Shown here: positions 1-9,675 of the stretch, one piece after another
How positions within the stretch are numbered: position 1 is the first letter of the stretch
Layout of the letters: the number at the start of each line of letters is the position of its first letter
Assembly: GCF_016597725.1 (NCBI RefSeq)
Contig: NZ_VCGY01000003.1
Span: 372,001-436,000 of the forward strand
Length of the DNA: 64,000 nt
Origin: Marinobacter sp. 1-4A
GTDB lineage: Bacteria > Pseudomonadota > Gammaproteobacteria > Pseudomonadales > Oleiphilaceae
Reading direction: 5' to 3'
The notes under the pieces: model-generated
Told to the model about the DNA's origin: nothing
Database searches by the model: none
Seen by the model: only the letters and a program-made list of their open reading frames with translations
Position numbers and translations under genes: made by a program

Positions 1-420
1 CACGTGGGCGAGGGATTCCGTACCGCAGAGCCCGCAGCCGGTTCGGCCTGCCATGTTGCGGCGCTGTTCTCGCAGGCGGGCATAGCAATCACCGGCAATG
101 TGCATTTGCACTTCAATGCCGTCTTCGCCGGGTTTTATCTCGATACTGAACAGCTGGTCCGGTCGCTGCAAAATGCCTTCGCTCAGGCTGAAACCCAGAG
201 CAAAGTCCTCAAGATCACAGGGCGACGCCATCATCACCGCATGGGACACTCCGTTGTACACCATAGCCACGGGTACTTCTTCCGCAACCAGATCATGGGA
301 GCGCGCGCCCTCGATACCGCCGCGAACATTTACCCAGACCTCGCTCACGGCGGGTGGCGAGGTTTTGCCAGGTGGTTCAGCCACAGCAGCGGGCCTCTGA
401 TTATTTGAGAGTATTGGCAT
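1..420 (-). CDS. fdhD: FdhD, formate dehydrogenase sulfurtransferase, 3' part outside window
   Basis: The frame is open from an ATG at 418-420 to the left edge of the window (140 codons), so only the N-terminal half is present. The translation ends with the Arg-Thr-Gly-Cys-Gly-Leu-Cys-Gly motif, the two-cysteine loop typical of FdhD, and has the upstream segment [18 protein letters not shown] seen in this family. FdhD passes sulfur from a cysteine desulfurase to the molybdenum cofactor of formate dehydrogenases and is required for their activity. The start overlaps the end of fdsA by 20 nt, so the gene is the last recognised member of the leftward fds operon and is probably translationally coupled to fdsA. 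Confidence 0.93.
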   Translation of the reverse strand, partial: MPILSNNQRPAAVAEPPGKTSPPAVSEVWVNVRGGIEGARSHDLVAEEVPVAMVYNGVSHAVMMASPCDLEDFALGFSLSEGILQRPDQLFSIEIKPGEDGIEVQMHIAGDCYARLREQRRNMAGRTGCGLCGTESLAHV

Positions 421-3337
421 GGCTATTTTCCTGCGTACTCATGGCCAGTTTCAGCAGTGCCTGCTGGCGTTTGTCGAAATCCACGAAATCCCGCTGCCAA
501 TCCGATGGCTGAGACACTTTTTCGACCTGAACGGCGGTTACCTTGTATTCCGGGCAGTTGGTTGCCCAATCGGAGTTATCGGTGGTGACTACGTTGGCAC
601 CGCTGCCCGGGTGATGGAAGGTGGTGTAAACCACGCCCGGCAGCATTCGGGTACTCACCTTTGCCCGCAGCACTGTGTGGCCAACGCGGCTGCTGATGCC
701 CAGCCAGTCACCGTCTTTTACGCCGCGCAGTTCTGCATCGCTGGGGTGCAGTTCCAGCACGTCTTCTTCGTGCCAGTCGCTGTTACTTGTGCGACGGGTT
801 TGGGCGCCGGCGTTGTACTGGGACAGGATTCGCCCGGTGGTCAGCAGCAGCGGGAAGCGGCGGCTTGCACGCTCTTCAGTAGCCAGATACTCGGTTACTG
901 CAAACCGGCCCTTGCCGATGGGGAATTCCACCGTGTGCATGGTGGGCGTGCCATCCGGGTACTCATCGTTGCAGGGCCACTGAATGCTGCCCAGTTGCTC
1001 CAGCTTGTCGTAATTCACGCCGGTAAACGTGGGGGTTAGCGATGCAATTTCATCCATGATTTCAGATGGATGGTTGTAGTGCATGGGGTAGCCCAGAGCG
1101 TTAGACAACGCCATGGTTACTTCCCAATCTTCCATGCCCGCAACGGGCTCCATCACTTTGCGCACGCGGTTGATGCGGCGCTCCGCGTTGGTGAAGGTGC
1201 CGTTCTTTTCAAGGAAGGTGGAACCTGGCAGCAACACATGGGCGAACTTGGCGGTTTCGTTCAGGAAGATGTCCTGCACAATCAGGCAGTCCAATGCTTT
1301 CAGCGCCGCTTCTACATGCTGGGTGTTGGGATCTGACTGGGCAATATCCTCGCCCTGCACGTAAAGAGCCTTGAAGCTGCCAGCGATGGCTGCGTCAAAC
1401 ATATTCGGAATGCGCAGCCCCGGTTCGTTATCGATGGGCACACCCCATACAGCTTCGAAGGGCTCACGCACGACTTGATCGTTCACATGCTGGTAGCCCG
1501 GCAACTCATGGGGGAAAGAGCCCATATCGCAGGAACCCTGCACGTTATTTTGCCCGCGCAACGGGTTCACGCCGCCACCCTCTTTGCCAATGTTGCCCGT
1601 GGCCAGCGCCAAGTTGGCAATGCCCATCACCATGGTGGAACCCTGGCTGTGTTCAGTTACGCCCAGGCAGTAATAGATGGCGCCGTTGCCCGCCTTGGCA
1701 TAAAGGCGGGCGGCTTCCCGTACTTTACTTGCAGGTACGCCGGTAACCGCTTCCATGGCTTCGGGGGAGTTACGTTCTTCCGCAATAAAGGTACGCCAGG
1801 TGTTGTAGGCCTCTGTGTCGCAGCGGCTGTTGATGAATTCCTGATATTCCAAGCCTTCAGTCACAATCACATGGGCCAGGGCATTCACTATGGCCACGTT
1901 GGTGCCGGGGCGCAGCGGCAGGTGCAGGCCTTCCTCGGCATTGGGCGTGTGGACCAAATCAATGCGGCGCGGATCGATTACGATCAGCTTGGCACCCTGA
2001 CGCAAACGCTTGCGCATCAGCGAGCCAAATACCGGGTGGGCGTCGGTTGGATTGGCACCAATCACCATGATGGTGTCGGCCTTCATTACCGAATCAAAGG
2101 TTTGGGTGCCGGCAGATTCGCCCAAGGTGGTTTTGAGGCCATAACCGGTGGGGGAATGGCACACGCGCGCACAGGTGTCGGTGTTGTTGTTGCCAAAGGC
2201 CGCCCGTACCAGTTTCTGCACCAGATAGGTTTCTTCGTTCGTGCAGCGAGAGGAGGTAATGCCGCCAATGCTTTCACGGCCGTATTGGGCCTGAGTGTCT
2301 TTGAGTTTTTTCGCTGCGAATGCAAGGGCTTCGTCCCAGGACACGACTTTCCAGGGGTCGTTGATGGAATCGCGAATCATCGGTTCCCTGATGCGATCCT
2401 CGTGGGTGGCATAGCCAAAGGCAAACCGGCCTTTCACACAGGAATGGCCATGGTTGGCTTCGCCGCCTTTGTAAGGAACCATGCGCACAACCTGATCGCC
2501 TTTCATCTCAGCCTTGAAGGAGCAGCCGACACCGCAGTATGCGCAGGTGGTGACTATGCTGTGCTCGAGCTGGCCTTCTGCAATCACGCTCTTTTCCATC
2601 AGCGTAGATGTGGGGCAGGCCTGCACACAGGCACCGCAGGAGACGCACTCGGAATCCATGAACGGGTCGTTCTGACTGGCCACCACTTTGGAATCAAAGC
2701 CGCGGCCTTCAATGGTCAGCGCAAAGGTGCCCTGCACCTCGTCGCAGGCGCGCACGCAGCGTGAGCAGACAATGCATTTGCTGGGGTCGAAGCTGAAATA
2801 GGGGTTGGAGCTGTCGGTTTCCGCATCCAGATGGTTCTCGCCCTCAAACCCGTAACGCACTTCCCGCAGGCCCACTACGCCAGCCACATCCTGCAGTTCG
2901 CAATTGCCGTTGGCCGGGCATGTGAGGCAGTCCAACGGGTGATCGGAGATATACAACTCCATGATGTTGCGGCGCAACTTTGCCAATTTTCCGGTCTGGG
3001 TGGTTACAGACATGCCTTCCGCCACAGGCGTAGTGCAGGAGGCCGGGTAACCGCGGCGGCCTTCGATCTCTACCGCGCACAGGCGGCAGGAGCCAAAGGC
3101 TTCCAGGTTGTCGGAAGCGCACAGTTTGGGAATGTTGATGCCGGCCAATGCCGCTGCGCGTAATACCGAGGTGCCCTCAGGAACCGTGATATCACGACCA
3201 TCCACCGATATGGATACCAATTCTTCTGAGAGACTGGGCGGTGTGCCCAGATCTCTGGAAAAAGAATCAAAATCCGGATTCAGGCCGTCCTTGCCAGGCT
3301 TGTAGCTTTGGGTGCCGGGATCGTAGTAATGCAACAT
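401..3337 (-). CDS. fdsA: NAD-dependent formate dehydrogenase, molybdopterin alpha subunit (FdsA type)
   Basis: 978 residues, the normal length of the FdsA/FdhA catalytic subunit, which oxidises formate to CO2 and sends electrons through Fe-S centres to the beta subunit. Visible cofactor sites in order: an NuoG-like [2Fe-2S] set (C73, C84, C87, C101), the His-Cys3 cluster (H133, C137, C140, C146), two ferredoxin-type CxxCxxC...C clusters (C188-C198 and C231-C241), a further CxxCx3C...C set (C265, C268, C272, C300) and the molybdenum ligand in [10 protein letters not shown]393 followed by the catalytic H394. The start is an ATG behind GGAGG. The fdsB stop lies one base upstream, so the two genes are coupled. 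The reading frame looks intact, but the operon's original promoter region is missing (see the fdsG entry). Confidence 0.96.
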   Translation of the reverse strand: MLHYYDPGTQSYKPGKDGLNPDFDSFSRDLGTPPSLSEELVSISVDGRDITVPEGTSVLRAAALAGINIPKLCASDNLEAFGSCRLCAVEIEGRRGYPASCTTPVAEGMSVTTQTGKLAKLRRNIMELYISDHPLDCLTCPANGNCELQDVAGVVGLREVRYGFEGENHLDAETDSSNPYFSFDPSKCIVCSRCVRACDEVQGTFALTIEGRGFDSKVVASQNDPFMDSECVSCGACVQACPTSTLMEKSVIAEGQLEHSIVTTCAYCGVGCSFKAEMKGDQVVRMVPYKGGEANHGHSCVKGRFAFGYATHEDRIREPMIRDSINDPWKVVSWDEALAFAAKKLKDTQAQYGRESIGGITSSRCTNEETYLVQKLVRAAFGNNNTDTCARVCHSPTGYGLKTTLGESAGTQTFDSVMKADTIMVIGANPTDAHPVFGSLMRKRLRQGAKLIVIDPRRIDLVHTPNAEEGLHLPLRPGTNVAIVNALAHVIVTEGLEYQEFINSRCDTEAYNTWRTFIAEERNSPEAMEAVTGVPASKVREAARLYAKAGNGAIYYCLGVTEHSQGSTMVMGIANLALATGNIGKEGGGVNPLRGQNNVQGSCDMGSFPHELPGYQHVNDQVVREPFEAVWGVPIDNEPGLRIPNMFDAAIAGSFKALYVQGEDIAQSDPNTQHVEAALKALDCLIVQDIFLNETAKFAHVLLPGSTFLEKNGTFTNAERRINRVRKVMEPVAGMEDWEVTMALSNALGYPMHYNHPSEIMDEIASLTPTFTGVNYDKLEQLGSIQWPCNDEYPDGTPTMHTVEFPIGKGRFAVTEYLATEERASRRFPLLLTTGRILSQYNAGAQTRRTSNSDWHEEDVLELHPSDAELRGVKDGDWLGISSRVGHTVLRAKVSTRMLPGVVYTTFHHPGSGANVVTTDNSDWATNCPEYKVTAVQVEKVSQPSDWQRDFVDFDKRQQALLKLAMSTQENSHANTLK

Positions 3338-3338
3338 A

Positions 3339-4913
3339 TCAAGCCTCCACCGGGCGCGGACTGGCCATCAGGTCTTCGGGGAAATATTTCAACACGCTCT
3401 GAACCGGGAAGGGGGTCATGCCGCCCATGGCGCAAAGGGAGCCGTCCACCATGGTTTCACACAGATCTTCCAGCAGTTCCAGATTGCTGTCCCGGTTCTC
3501 ACCGGCACGGATGCGATCAATCACTTCCACGCCGCGCACCGAGCCAATCCGGCAGGGGGTGCATTTGCCGCAGGATTCAACAGCGCAGAACTCCATGGCA
3601 AACCGGGCTTGTTCGCCCATGTCCACGGTGTCGTCAAACACCACCACACCACCGTGGCCGATGCCTGCGCCGAGCTTGGCGAAGGCTTCATAATCCATCG
3701 GAGTGTCCCACTGGCTTTCCGGCATGTAGGCCATGAGCGGGCCGCCCACTTGCACGGCTTTCATAGGCCTACCGCTAAACGAGCCGCCACCGAACTCTTC
3801 CAGAATTTTGCGCAGGGTCACGCCAAAGGCCAATTCGATCAAACCACCCTGTTTGATGTTGCCCGCCAACTGAATGGGCAGGGTGCCCAGTGAGCGGCCC
3901 ATGCCGTAATCCGCATAGGCTTTGCCGCCGTGGGCCATGATGTAAGGCACCGCCGCCAGCGACAGCACGTTGTTTACCACCGTGGGCTGTCCGAACAAGC
4001 CTTTAATAGCCGGTAGTGGTGGCTTGGAACGCACCAGCCCGCGTTTGCCTTCCAGGCTTTCCAGCAATGAGGTTTCTTCACCACAAATATAGGCACCTGC
4101 GCCGAGGTGCACTTCCAGGCGGAATTTGCGGCCATTGCCACAAACGTTATCTCCCAGATAGCCGTGGGCTTCTGCCCTGCGAATGGCTTCATCCAGCATT
4201 TTTTTGGACAGCAGGTATTCCGAACGCACGTATATGAAGCCCAGAGTCGCGCCCACCGCCAGACCAGCAATCACCATGCCTTCAATCAGCATGTAGGGGT
4301 CACACTCCATTACCAGGCGATCAGCAAAGGTGCCGGAATCGCCTTCATCGGCGTTGCACACCACGTATTTTTGCTGTTCGTGAGGCTCATCCAGCACGGT
4401 TTGCCATTTGATGCCTGCGGGAAAGGCAGCCCCGCCCCGGCCGCGCAGGCCAGAGGTTTTTACTTCATCAATAATGCCCTGGGGCTTAAGCGCTGCGGCT
4501 TTTTTCAGCCCTGCAAAGCCACCGTGGGCAATGTAGTCTTCAATACAGACAGGGTCGGTAATGCCGATTCGGGCAAAGGTAAGGCGCTGCTGTTGCTGCA
4601 AGTAGGGATGTTGTGTGATATCCCCCAGATACAAGGGGTGGTCCGGCTGCCCCTCAAATAAGCCAGCGGCCACCAGTTCGTTCACTTGACCGGGTTCCAC
4701 AGGGCCATAGGCCATACGGCCATAGGCCATACGGCCATAGGGCGTTTGCACTTCCACCAAGGGCTCCAGCCAGAACAAACCGCGCGAGCCATTCCGCACC
4801 AAGTGGATATCCAGATTGAGTGTGGCTGCCGCATTCAGCAGCTCTTGTGCCACTCTGTCTGCACCCAGAGAAAGAGCTGTGGTATCGCAGGGCACATACA
4901 CTGTTACTGTCAT
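3339..4913 (-). CDS. fdsB: NAD-dependent formate dehydrogenase, flavin beta subunit (FdsB, NuoF-like)
   Basis: 524 residues. It passes electrons from FdsA to NAD+ through FMN and one [4Fe-4S] cluster. Roughly the first 110 residues form the thioredoxin-like extension typical of FdsB. The NuoF core follows, with the glycine-rich FMN/NADH loop GLRGRGGAAFPAG and the GEETSLLESLEG segment, and then a C-terminal cluster with C448, C451, C454 (CGKCTPC) and C494. The gene starts 17 nt after the fdsG stop and ends one base before fdsA. In the N-terminal extension the residues GRMAY occur twice in a row because of a 15-nt tandem repeat at 4703-4740. The repeat keeps the frame. Confidence 0.95.
   Translation of the reverse strand: MTVTVYVPCDTTALSLGADRVAQELLNAAATLNLDIHLVRNGSRGLFWLEPLVEVQTPYGRMAYGRMAYGPVEPGQVNELVAAGLFEGQPDHPLYLGDITQHPYLQQQQRLTFARIGITDPVCIEDYIAHGGFAGLKKAAALKPQGIIDEVKTSGLRGRGGAAFPAGIKWQTVLDEPHEQQKYVVCNADEGDSGTFADRLVMECDPYMLIEGMVIAGLAVGATLGFIYVRSEYLLSKKMLDEAIRRAEAHGYLGDNVCGNGRKFRLEVHLGAGAYICGEETSLLESLEGKRGLVRSKPPLPAIKGLFGQPTVVNNVLSLAAVPYIMAHGGKAYADYGMGRSLGTLPIQLAGNIKQGGLIELAFGVTLRKILEEFGGGSFSGRPMKAVQVGGPLMAYMPESQWDTPMDYEAFAKLGAGIGHGGVVVFDDTVDMGEQARFAMEFCAVESCGKCTPCRIGSVRGVEVIDRIRAGENRDSNLELLEDLCETMVDGSLCAMGGMTPFPVQSVLKYFPEDLMASPRPVEA
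4703..4740. repeat. 15-nt in-frame tandem repeat inside fdsB
   Basis: The unit GGCCATAGGCCATAC occurs twice (4703-4717 and 4718-4732), followed by a partial third copy to 4740. Each unit adds five residues (GRMAY, read on the minus strand) to the N-terminal extension of FdsB, so copy number can vary by slippage without breaking the frame. Confidence 0.9.
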
Positions 4914-4930
4914 GAGTTTTGCTCCTGCTA

Positions 4931-5203
4931 TTACTTGAGCTGAAGGACAGACGTTGTGAGTTTGTCCGCCAACTGGTCAAATTTCTGTGGAGTCATTCGC
5001 CCGACCGTTTCGTTGTTTATGCGAATAGAAGGGCCACACGCACAATTGCCCAGGCAATACACAGGCTCGAGGGTGAACTCGTTGTCTGCTGTGGTTTGGT
5101 GGTAGTCAACACCCAGCTTTTCCTGAACGTGTCGTTCAAATGCGCGGCCACCCCGGGCCTGACAAGCTTCCGCACGGCATACTTCCAGCAGGTTGCTGCC
5201 GCA
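4931..5203 (-). pseudogene. fdsG: fdsG remnant: [2Fe-2S] gamma subunit of formate dehydrogenase, 5' half deleted
   Basis: From about 5203 down to the stop at 4931 the frame encodes the C-terminal thioredoxin-like domain of an FdsG/NuoE-type subunit, with all four cluster cysteines (CRAEAC and CLGNC). The N-terminal helical domain of roughly 70-85 residues expected in this family is absent. Upstream of the NLLEVC segment the frame runs into sequence antisense to the plus-strand regulator gene, and no Met or other credible start lies between the junction and the cluster motif. The frame can be extended to 5413 only by reading that antisense sequence. Position in the operon is as expected (fdsG-fdsB-fdsA-fdhD). 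The exact junction is uncertain, about 5190-5210. Confidence 0.85.
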
Positions 5204-6148
5204 GCCGTTGGCATTTCTTATAGGCACGCATGGAACCTGCTCAATCGGGGTACAGATATTCTGGGTATGCCACTGGTTATCATGCGCAAAGGTCAGGGCA
5301 GTCAGCTGTCTGCATTGGGGGAAAAACTGTTGTGGGCAGAGCATAGGGTTACCGCGCGACTTGGCCCGCAAATCGACAGTATGACTGCCGAGCTGAACGA
5401 CCAGATTCAGCAACTACTAGCAGGCGTGAAACCTACCCTGCGCCTACACGCAAGCCACGGCTACGCCGTCGCCTTGTTGCCCGAGCTCTCGGAACGGATA
5501 AACATCAACCTGCAGTACCGGAACCCGGAAGAAGCGCTTTCGGCCCTGAACCGTGGAGAGTGTGATATCGCAAGCTTTCACCTACCTACGTGCCCATCAC
5601 TCGCCCAGCAGATAATCAGCCACTACAAAAAACACCTGAGCGACAACGACCATCGGTTAATCCGTTTTGTTACTCGGCGTGAAGGCTTGCTGATGCGCAA
5701 AGGCGAGCACGAAAACATTCGCACGCTACAAGACCTCAGCGCCTCCGGCCTAAGCTTTATCAGCCGTGACCGCCACTCAGGTACTCGAGTTCTTTTTGAC
5801 CTTCTGTTAAAGCAACAAGGGATCGCCGCAGACAGCATCAACCGAACGTCCCAGCAGGAGTTCACCCACACGGCAATTGCCGCCTTTGTCGCGTCGGGGA
5901 TGGCAGAAGTGGGGTTCGGGGTGCAGGCGGCTGCCGAACAGTTCAACTTGAACTTTATTGAAATGGCGAGCGAGCATTACATGTTGATCTATCGTCAGGA
6001 TCGCCTGCCCTCTGAAGCGCTCCAGAACCTGACCGACGTTATGAACTGCCCCGCTTTGGTTGATCGTATCGGCAGCATACCCGGCTACGAGCCCGACAAC
6101 CCCGGCGAGATCACAACGTTTGAAGCGCTTGCTGACAATGCCGGATAG
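5197..6148 (+). pseudogene. ModE/LysR-like regulator with PBP-like domain, 5' end deleted
   Basis: From about 5197 to the TGA at 6146-6148 the frame encodes the second half of a ModE-type winged helix (SYRHAWNLLNRG, then LSALGEKLLWAEHRVTARLGPQ) followed by a periplasmic-binding-protein-like sensor domain, the layout of molybdate/formate-dehydrogenase-linked one-component regulators. The first helices of the DNA-binding domain are missing. The open frame does run back to an ATG at 4919, but that part is simply antisense to fdsG and has no family resemblance. The first internal in-frame ATG is at 5267, after the recognition region, so no DNA-binding product is expected. In relatives such a regulator sits divergently next to fdsG. 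Here the two genes are fused 5' end to 5' end. Confidence 0.8.
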
Positions 6149-6151
6149 CCC

Positions 6152-6847
6152 TTATGCCGCACCTATTGTGGCAAGCAAGTTTTGGCCAGACTTCAATACA
6201 CCGTCACTGATGTCGTTGGTAATGGCGTCTTCCAGAGCCATTGCATCGCGGGTCGTTAGCGCTGCCAGAATTTCTTTATGGCGGTCCACCTCGTAGTACT
6301 CGGCCACTCTCGTTAGAACCTGACGCTGAAAAGGACCCAACTGCAGCCAGATACTCTCAATGATCGGCATTGAGGTCTGGGCCGGGTTAACCGTGTACAG
6401 CGTGCGATGAAAATCCTGATTCAACAAGGTTAGTTGATCAAGGTCTCTGTCGATAATAAGCCCGTCCATTCTGTCATCCATTTCGGTCATCTTTTCGATG
6501 ATCACATCCGATATGTACGGCAGCGCCCGCTTGGCTGCATGGACCTCTATCGCGATGCGCAGAGCAACCAGCTCCTCAAAGCGGTCGAGAGTCATCAAAG
6601 GCACAGTCATGCGCCGGTTGTCCTTGATTTGTATCGCATGCTCCGAGCTAAGCCGTCGCACCGCCTCGCGCACCGGAGTTGGACTAAGTCCCAAACAATC
6701 GGCCAATCCTCGCATTGTTAGCGAGGTGCCGGGCTCAATGGCTCCCAGCATAATCGCGTTACGAAGGCGCTCGTAAACGTATTCCTGTGTGGTCGTCCCG
6801 GATATCGCTGGAATATCAGGAATATTGAGTTCGCCGTTACCGGTCAT
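6152..6847 (-). CDS. GntR family transcriptional regulator, FadR/FCD type
   Basis: 231 residues from the ATG at 6847 (a GTG one codon upstream is also possible). An N-terminal winged helix (roughly residues 20-85, with SLTMRGLADCLGLSPTPVRE as recognition region) is followed by an all-helical FCD ligand-binding domain with the metal-type histidines expected in this family (NQDFHRTLY, and DRHKEILAAL near the C terminus). It is divergent from puuA and shares the 123-bp AT-rich interval that holds a 12-bp palindrome and a puuA promoter. It is therefore the obvious candidate repressor of the polyamine genes, with a polyamine catabolite as possible effector. The effector is inference. Confidence 0.88.
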   Translation of the reverse strand: MTGNGELNIPDIPAISGTTTQEYVYERLRNAIMLGAIEPGTSLTMRGLADCLGLSPTPVREAVRRLSSEHAIQIKDNRRMTVPLMTLDRFEELVALRIAIEVHAAKRALPYISDVIIEKMTEMDDRMDGLIIDRDLDQLTLLNQDFHRTLYTVNPAQTSMPIIESIWLQLGPFQRQVLTRVAEYYEVDRHKEILAALTTRDAMALEDAITNDISDGVLKSGQNLLATIGAA

Positions 6848-6873
6848 CACGCAGCCCCAGAGTTTGTGAAGGG

Positions 6874-6940
6874 GATAATATTATCAAAATACATTGACAC
6901 ATTTAATATAATGATATAAATAATTAGCGAATGATATCAC
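6874..6940 (+). promoter_or_regulatory. Putative puuA promoter with GntR operator candidates
   Basis: The GntR-puuA intergenic region holds a perfect 12-bp palindrome GATAATATTATC (6874-6885). A sigma-70-like promoter follows, with TTGACA (6894-6899) and TATAAA (6915-6920) at 15-bp spacing, and ATGATAT occurs twice exactly 20 bp apart (6911 and 6931). The repeats overlap or follow the -10 element, where a bound repressor would block transcription. Assignment to the adjacent GntR protein rests on location only. Confidence 0.5.
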
Positions 6941-6970
6941 AATTTTTGAAACGGTATCGCAAGGTGACCC

Positions 6971-8320
6971 ATGTCTGATAATAAGGCCGAAGCTTGGCTG
7001 GAACAGCATCCCGAGATTGATTCCATATTTGCTTGTGTGTGTGATCTGAATGGCACCATGCGAGGTAAGCGCGTTCCTGTTGACCAGCTGGCCAAGGTTA
7101 TAGACGGCGGGCTGCGGATGCCGTTGTCGATAGTTGGCATGGATATCTGGGGCGAGGACGTCGAAAACAACGAGCTGGTTTTCGAGACTGGCGATTCCGA
7201 CGGATTATGCGATTTCACCGGCCGCCCATTGATGCCGATTACCTGGACCAGCCGCCCGACGGCTCTGGCGATGCTGTGGATGCGGCAGGAAGACGGCACA
7301 CCCTTTCCCGGCGATCCGCGCCGCGCGCTTGCGCGCGTGGCCGAGCAATACAAGGCGCGCGGACTGACACCTGTAGTGGCGACCGAGCTGGAATTTTATC
7401 TGGTTGATCCGACGGAAGACCATCCGCAAGCGCCCTGTTCTCCGGTGACCGGCAAGCGGCTGGAATCCGACGGGGCGCTGTCGCTGGATGAGCTGCAGCA
7501 TTTCGATGAATTCCTGAACGATGTCTACGATGCCTGCGAGTTACAGGGTATCCCCGCAGACGCAGCGATTTCCGAGAACGGAGCTGGCCAGTTCGAGATC
7601 AACATGCGCCACGTTGCTGACCCTTTGCGTGCCGCCGACGATGCCGTGCTCTTCAAGCGACTCGTGCGCGGCATTGCCCGCAAACACGGGCTTGCGGCCA
7701 CTTTTATGGCAAAGCCTTATGGCGACCTTTCTGGTAGCGGCTTTCACACACACTTCTCACTGATCGACGAGAACGGCGTAAATGTCTTCGATAACGGCGG
7801 CGAAGAAGGCACAACACTGATGCTGAACGCCGTGGCCGGGTTGCTGGCGACGATGCAGCAAAACACACTCACATTCGCGCCCCATGAAAACTCCTATCGT
7901 CGACTTCTGCCCGGCGCCCATGCTCCGACCAACGTTGCATGGGGCTATGAGAACCGAACCGCAGCCATCCGCATTCCCGGCGGTGATTCGAAAGCGCGAC
8001 GCATAGAGCATCGCGTCGCAGGCGCCGATGCCAACCCTTATCTCGTGTTAACCAGCATTCTGGGCGGTGCGCTTCTCGGTATCGAGAACAACCTGCAGCC
8101 AGCGGCGCCCATTACGGGGAACGCCTATTCGATGAAGCTGGACAACCTGCCACTGGATTGGGCAACAGCTATCGACGCCTTCCAGAAGGGTGCAGATGTA
8201 TCGACCATCTTCTCCAAACGGCTACAAACGATGCTGGTCGAATGCAAAATGCAGGAATTGCGGAAATTCGCCCGTTACGTGACCAATTTCGAATATGACA
8301 GTTATCTGGAGGTCGTGTGA
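6971..8320 (+). CDS. puuA: Gamma-glutamylputrescine synthetase-like glutamine synthetase (PuuA)
   Basis: 449 residues, the length of the short glutamine-synthetase-like ligases. These ligases use ATP to join the gamma-carboxyl of glutamate to an amine, the first step of the Puu putrescine pathway. The family signature ENGAGQFEIN is at about residues 202-211, the metal/glutamate residues of the barrel follow, and the ATP-site segment SSGFHTHFSL-like (here GSGFHTHFSL) is around residue 257. Start ATG with AAGGTGA upstream. It is followed directly by a PuuB-like oxidase and by putrescine-type ABC genes, which is the main reason to prefer PuuA over another amine ligase. Isopropylamine or ethanolamine ligases are related alternatives. 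Confidence 0.85.
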   Translation: MSDNKAEAWLEQHPEIDSIFACVCDLNGTMRGKRVPVDQLAKVIDGGLRMPLSIVGMDIWGEDVENNELVFETGDSDGLCDFTGRPLMPITWTSRPTALAMLWMRQEDGTPFPGDPRRALARVAEQYKARGLTPVVATELEFYLVDPTEDHPQAPCSPVTGKRLESDGALSLDELQHFDEFLNDVYDACELQGIPADAAISENGAGQFEINMRHVADPLRAADDAVLFKRLVRGIARKHGLAATFMAKPYGDLSGSGFHTHFSLIDENGVNVFDNGGEEGTTLMLNAVAGLLATMQQNTLTFAPHENSYRRLLPGAHAPTNVAWGYENRTAAIRIPGGDSKARRIEHRVAGADANPYLVLTSILGGALLGIENNLQPAAPITGNAYSMKLDNLPLDWATAIDAFQKGADVSTIFSKRLQTMLVECKMQELRKFARYVTNFEYDSYLEVV

Positions 8321-9630
8321 TGAGCTCCCAGAGCCAAACCTATGCCGGCGACGGCAGCCATACCGCAAGTTACTACGCAGCCTCAGCCAATCCCGCGCCG
8401 GAACGGCCGGAACTGACCGGAGATCAACAGATCGACGTGTGCGTTGTTGGTGCCGGTTACAGCGGGTTATCAACGGGCCTTTTCCTTGCTGAAAAGGGCT
8501 ACAAAGTTGCAATTATCGAAGGAGCCCGGGTTGGTTGGGGCGCCTCCGGGCGAAACGGCGGGCAAATAGTCAACGGCTTGAATGCCAGTTTGCAAACCAT
8601 TCAAAAACGCTACGGACAGGATACCGCCACCTTCGTGGCCGGGCTTGTGCAAGAAGGCGGCGAGATTATCCGCGAGCGCGTCAGCACCTACAATATTCAG
8701 TGTGACCTCAAGGACAAGAACATTTTTACCGGCCTCACCAGCGCCCACATGCGCGAACTTGAGGAGCGCATGGCACTCTGGGCCAGCTATGGCCTGAAAA
8801 ATCAGGAAATGCTGGATAAAGACCAACTGCGCAAGCACGTCAATTCCGATCTGTACGCAGGCGGCATGATCGACCATACAGGTGGCCACATGCACCCGCT
8901 GAATCTGGCCTTGGGCGAGGCAGCGGCAATCGAGCAAAACGGCGGCATTATTTATGAGATGTCACCGGTTATCGACGTCGACCACCATGCTGCGCGGCCC
9001 GTGGTCAAAACCGCCAAAGGCACAATGACCTGCAAAACTCTGGTGCTTTGCGGCAATGCCTATCTAGGGCACGTAGTCCCCACACTAACACCACGTGTTA
9101 TGCCGGTATCGACCCAGATAATGGCCACCGAGCCTCTAGGTGAACAACGGGCGCTGGATTTGATCCCCACCGATGTGTGTATTGAGGACATCCGTTACAT
9201 CCTTGATTACTACCGCCTGTCCGGCGATAAGCGGCTGCTGTTTGGTGGCGGCACCGTGTACGGTGGCGCCGACCCCAGCGATATCAAAGCCAAGTTACAA
9301 CGCAACATGGACAAGGTATTCCCGCAACTCAAAGGAGTAAAAATCGACTACGCCTGGAGCGGCAATTTCGCTCTGTCGTTCAGCCGTGTTCCACAAATGG
9401 GCCGCATTGGCGAAAACACCTACTTTGCCCATGGCTACAGCGGCCATGGCGTGACCGGATCACATACCTTCGGCCGTATCCTTGCCGAGGCAATCCATGG
9501 CGATATGACCCGTTTCGACGTGTTCTCGCAGGTGCCTTGGTACCCGTTCCCGGGAGGCCGTGTGTTCCGCGTGCCCTATTCGGTGGTGGGCTCTTGGTGG
9601 TACGGATTGCGTGACAAGCTGGGAGTCTGA
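8320..9630 (+). CDS. puuB: Gamma-glutamylputrescine oxidase-like FAD oxidoreductase (PuuB)
   Basis: About 436 residues of the DAO/glycine-oxidase fold. The FAD dinucleotide-binding loop VVGAGYSGLSTGLFLAEKG lies near residue 40, and the C-terminal GYSGHGVTGSHTFGRILAEA segment is typical of PuuB and related oxidases. It would oxidise gamma-glutamylputrescine to the aldehyde with release of ammonia and H2O2. The ATG at 8320 overlaps the puuA stop (TGATG) and has GGAGG seven bases upstream. A GTG at 8317 would leave too short a spacing. The later pathway enzymes PuuC and PuuD are not in this window. Confidence 0.85.
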   Translation: MSSQSQTYAGDGSHTASYYAASANPAPERPELTGDQQIDVCVVGAGYSGLSTGLFLAEKGYKVAIIEGARVGWGASGRNGGQIVNGLNASLQTIQKRYGQDTATFVAGLVQEGGEIIRERVSTYNIQCDLKDKNIFTGLTSAHMRELEERMALWASYGLKNQEMLDKDQLRKHVNSDLYAGGMIDHTGGHMHPLNLALGEAAAIEQNGGIIYEMSPVIDVDHHAARPVVKTAKGTMTCKTLVLCGNAYLGHVVPTLTPRVMPVSTQIMATEPLGEQRALDLIPTDVCIEDIRYILDYYRLSGDKRLLFGGGTVYGGADPSDIKAKLQRNMDKVFPQLKGVKIDYAWSGNFALSFSRVPQMGRIGENTYFAHGYSGHGVTGSHTFGRILAEAIHGDMTRFDVFSQVPWYPFPGGRVFRVPYSVVGSWWYGLRDKLGV

Positions 9631-9675
9631 CCAACAAGAATCTGATCAACAATAAGAATGACTGAGGAAAACACT

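Noticed and set aside
1475..2764. 429-codon plus-strand open frame opposite fdsA
   Set aside because: It mirrors a well-supported coding sequence, has no ribosome site or family features, and reflects G+C-rich codon use.
4919..5196. N-terminal extension of the plus-strand regulator frame back to ATG 4919
   Set aside because: The extension is antisense to the conserved Fe-S domain of fdsG and has no family resemblance. It is open by chance after the deletion.
5204..5413. N-terminal extension of the fdsG frame to 5413
   Set aside because: It is antisense to the regulator's winged-helix region and does not resemble the FdsG helical domain.
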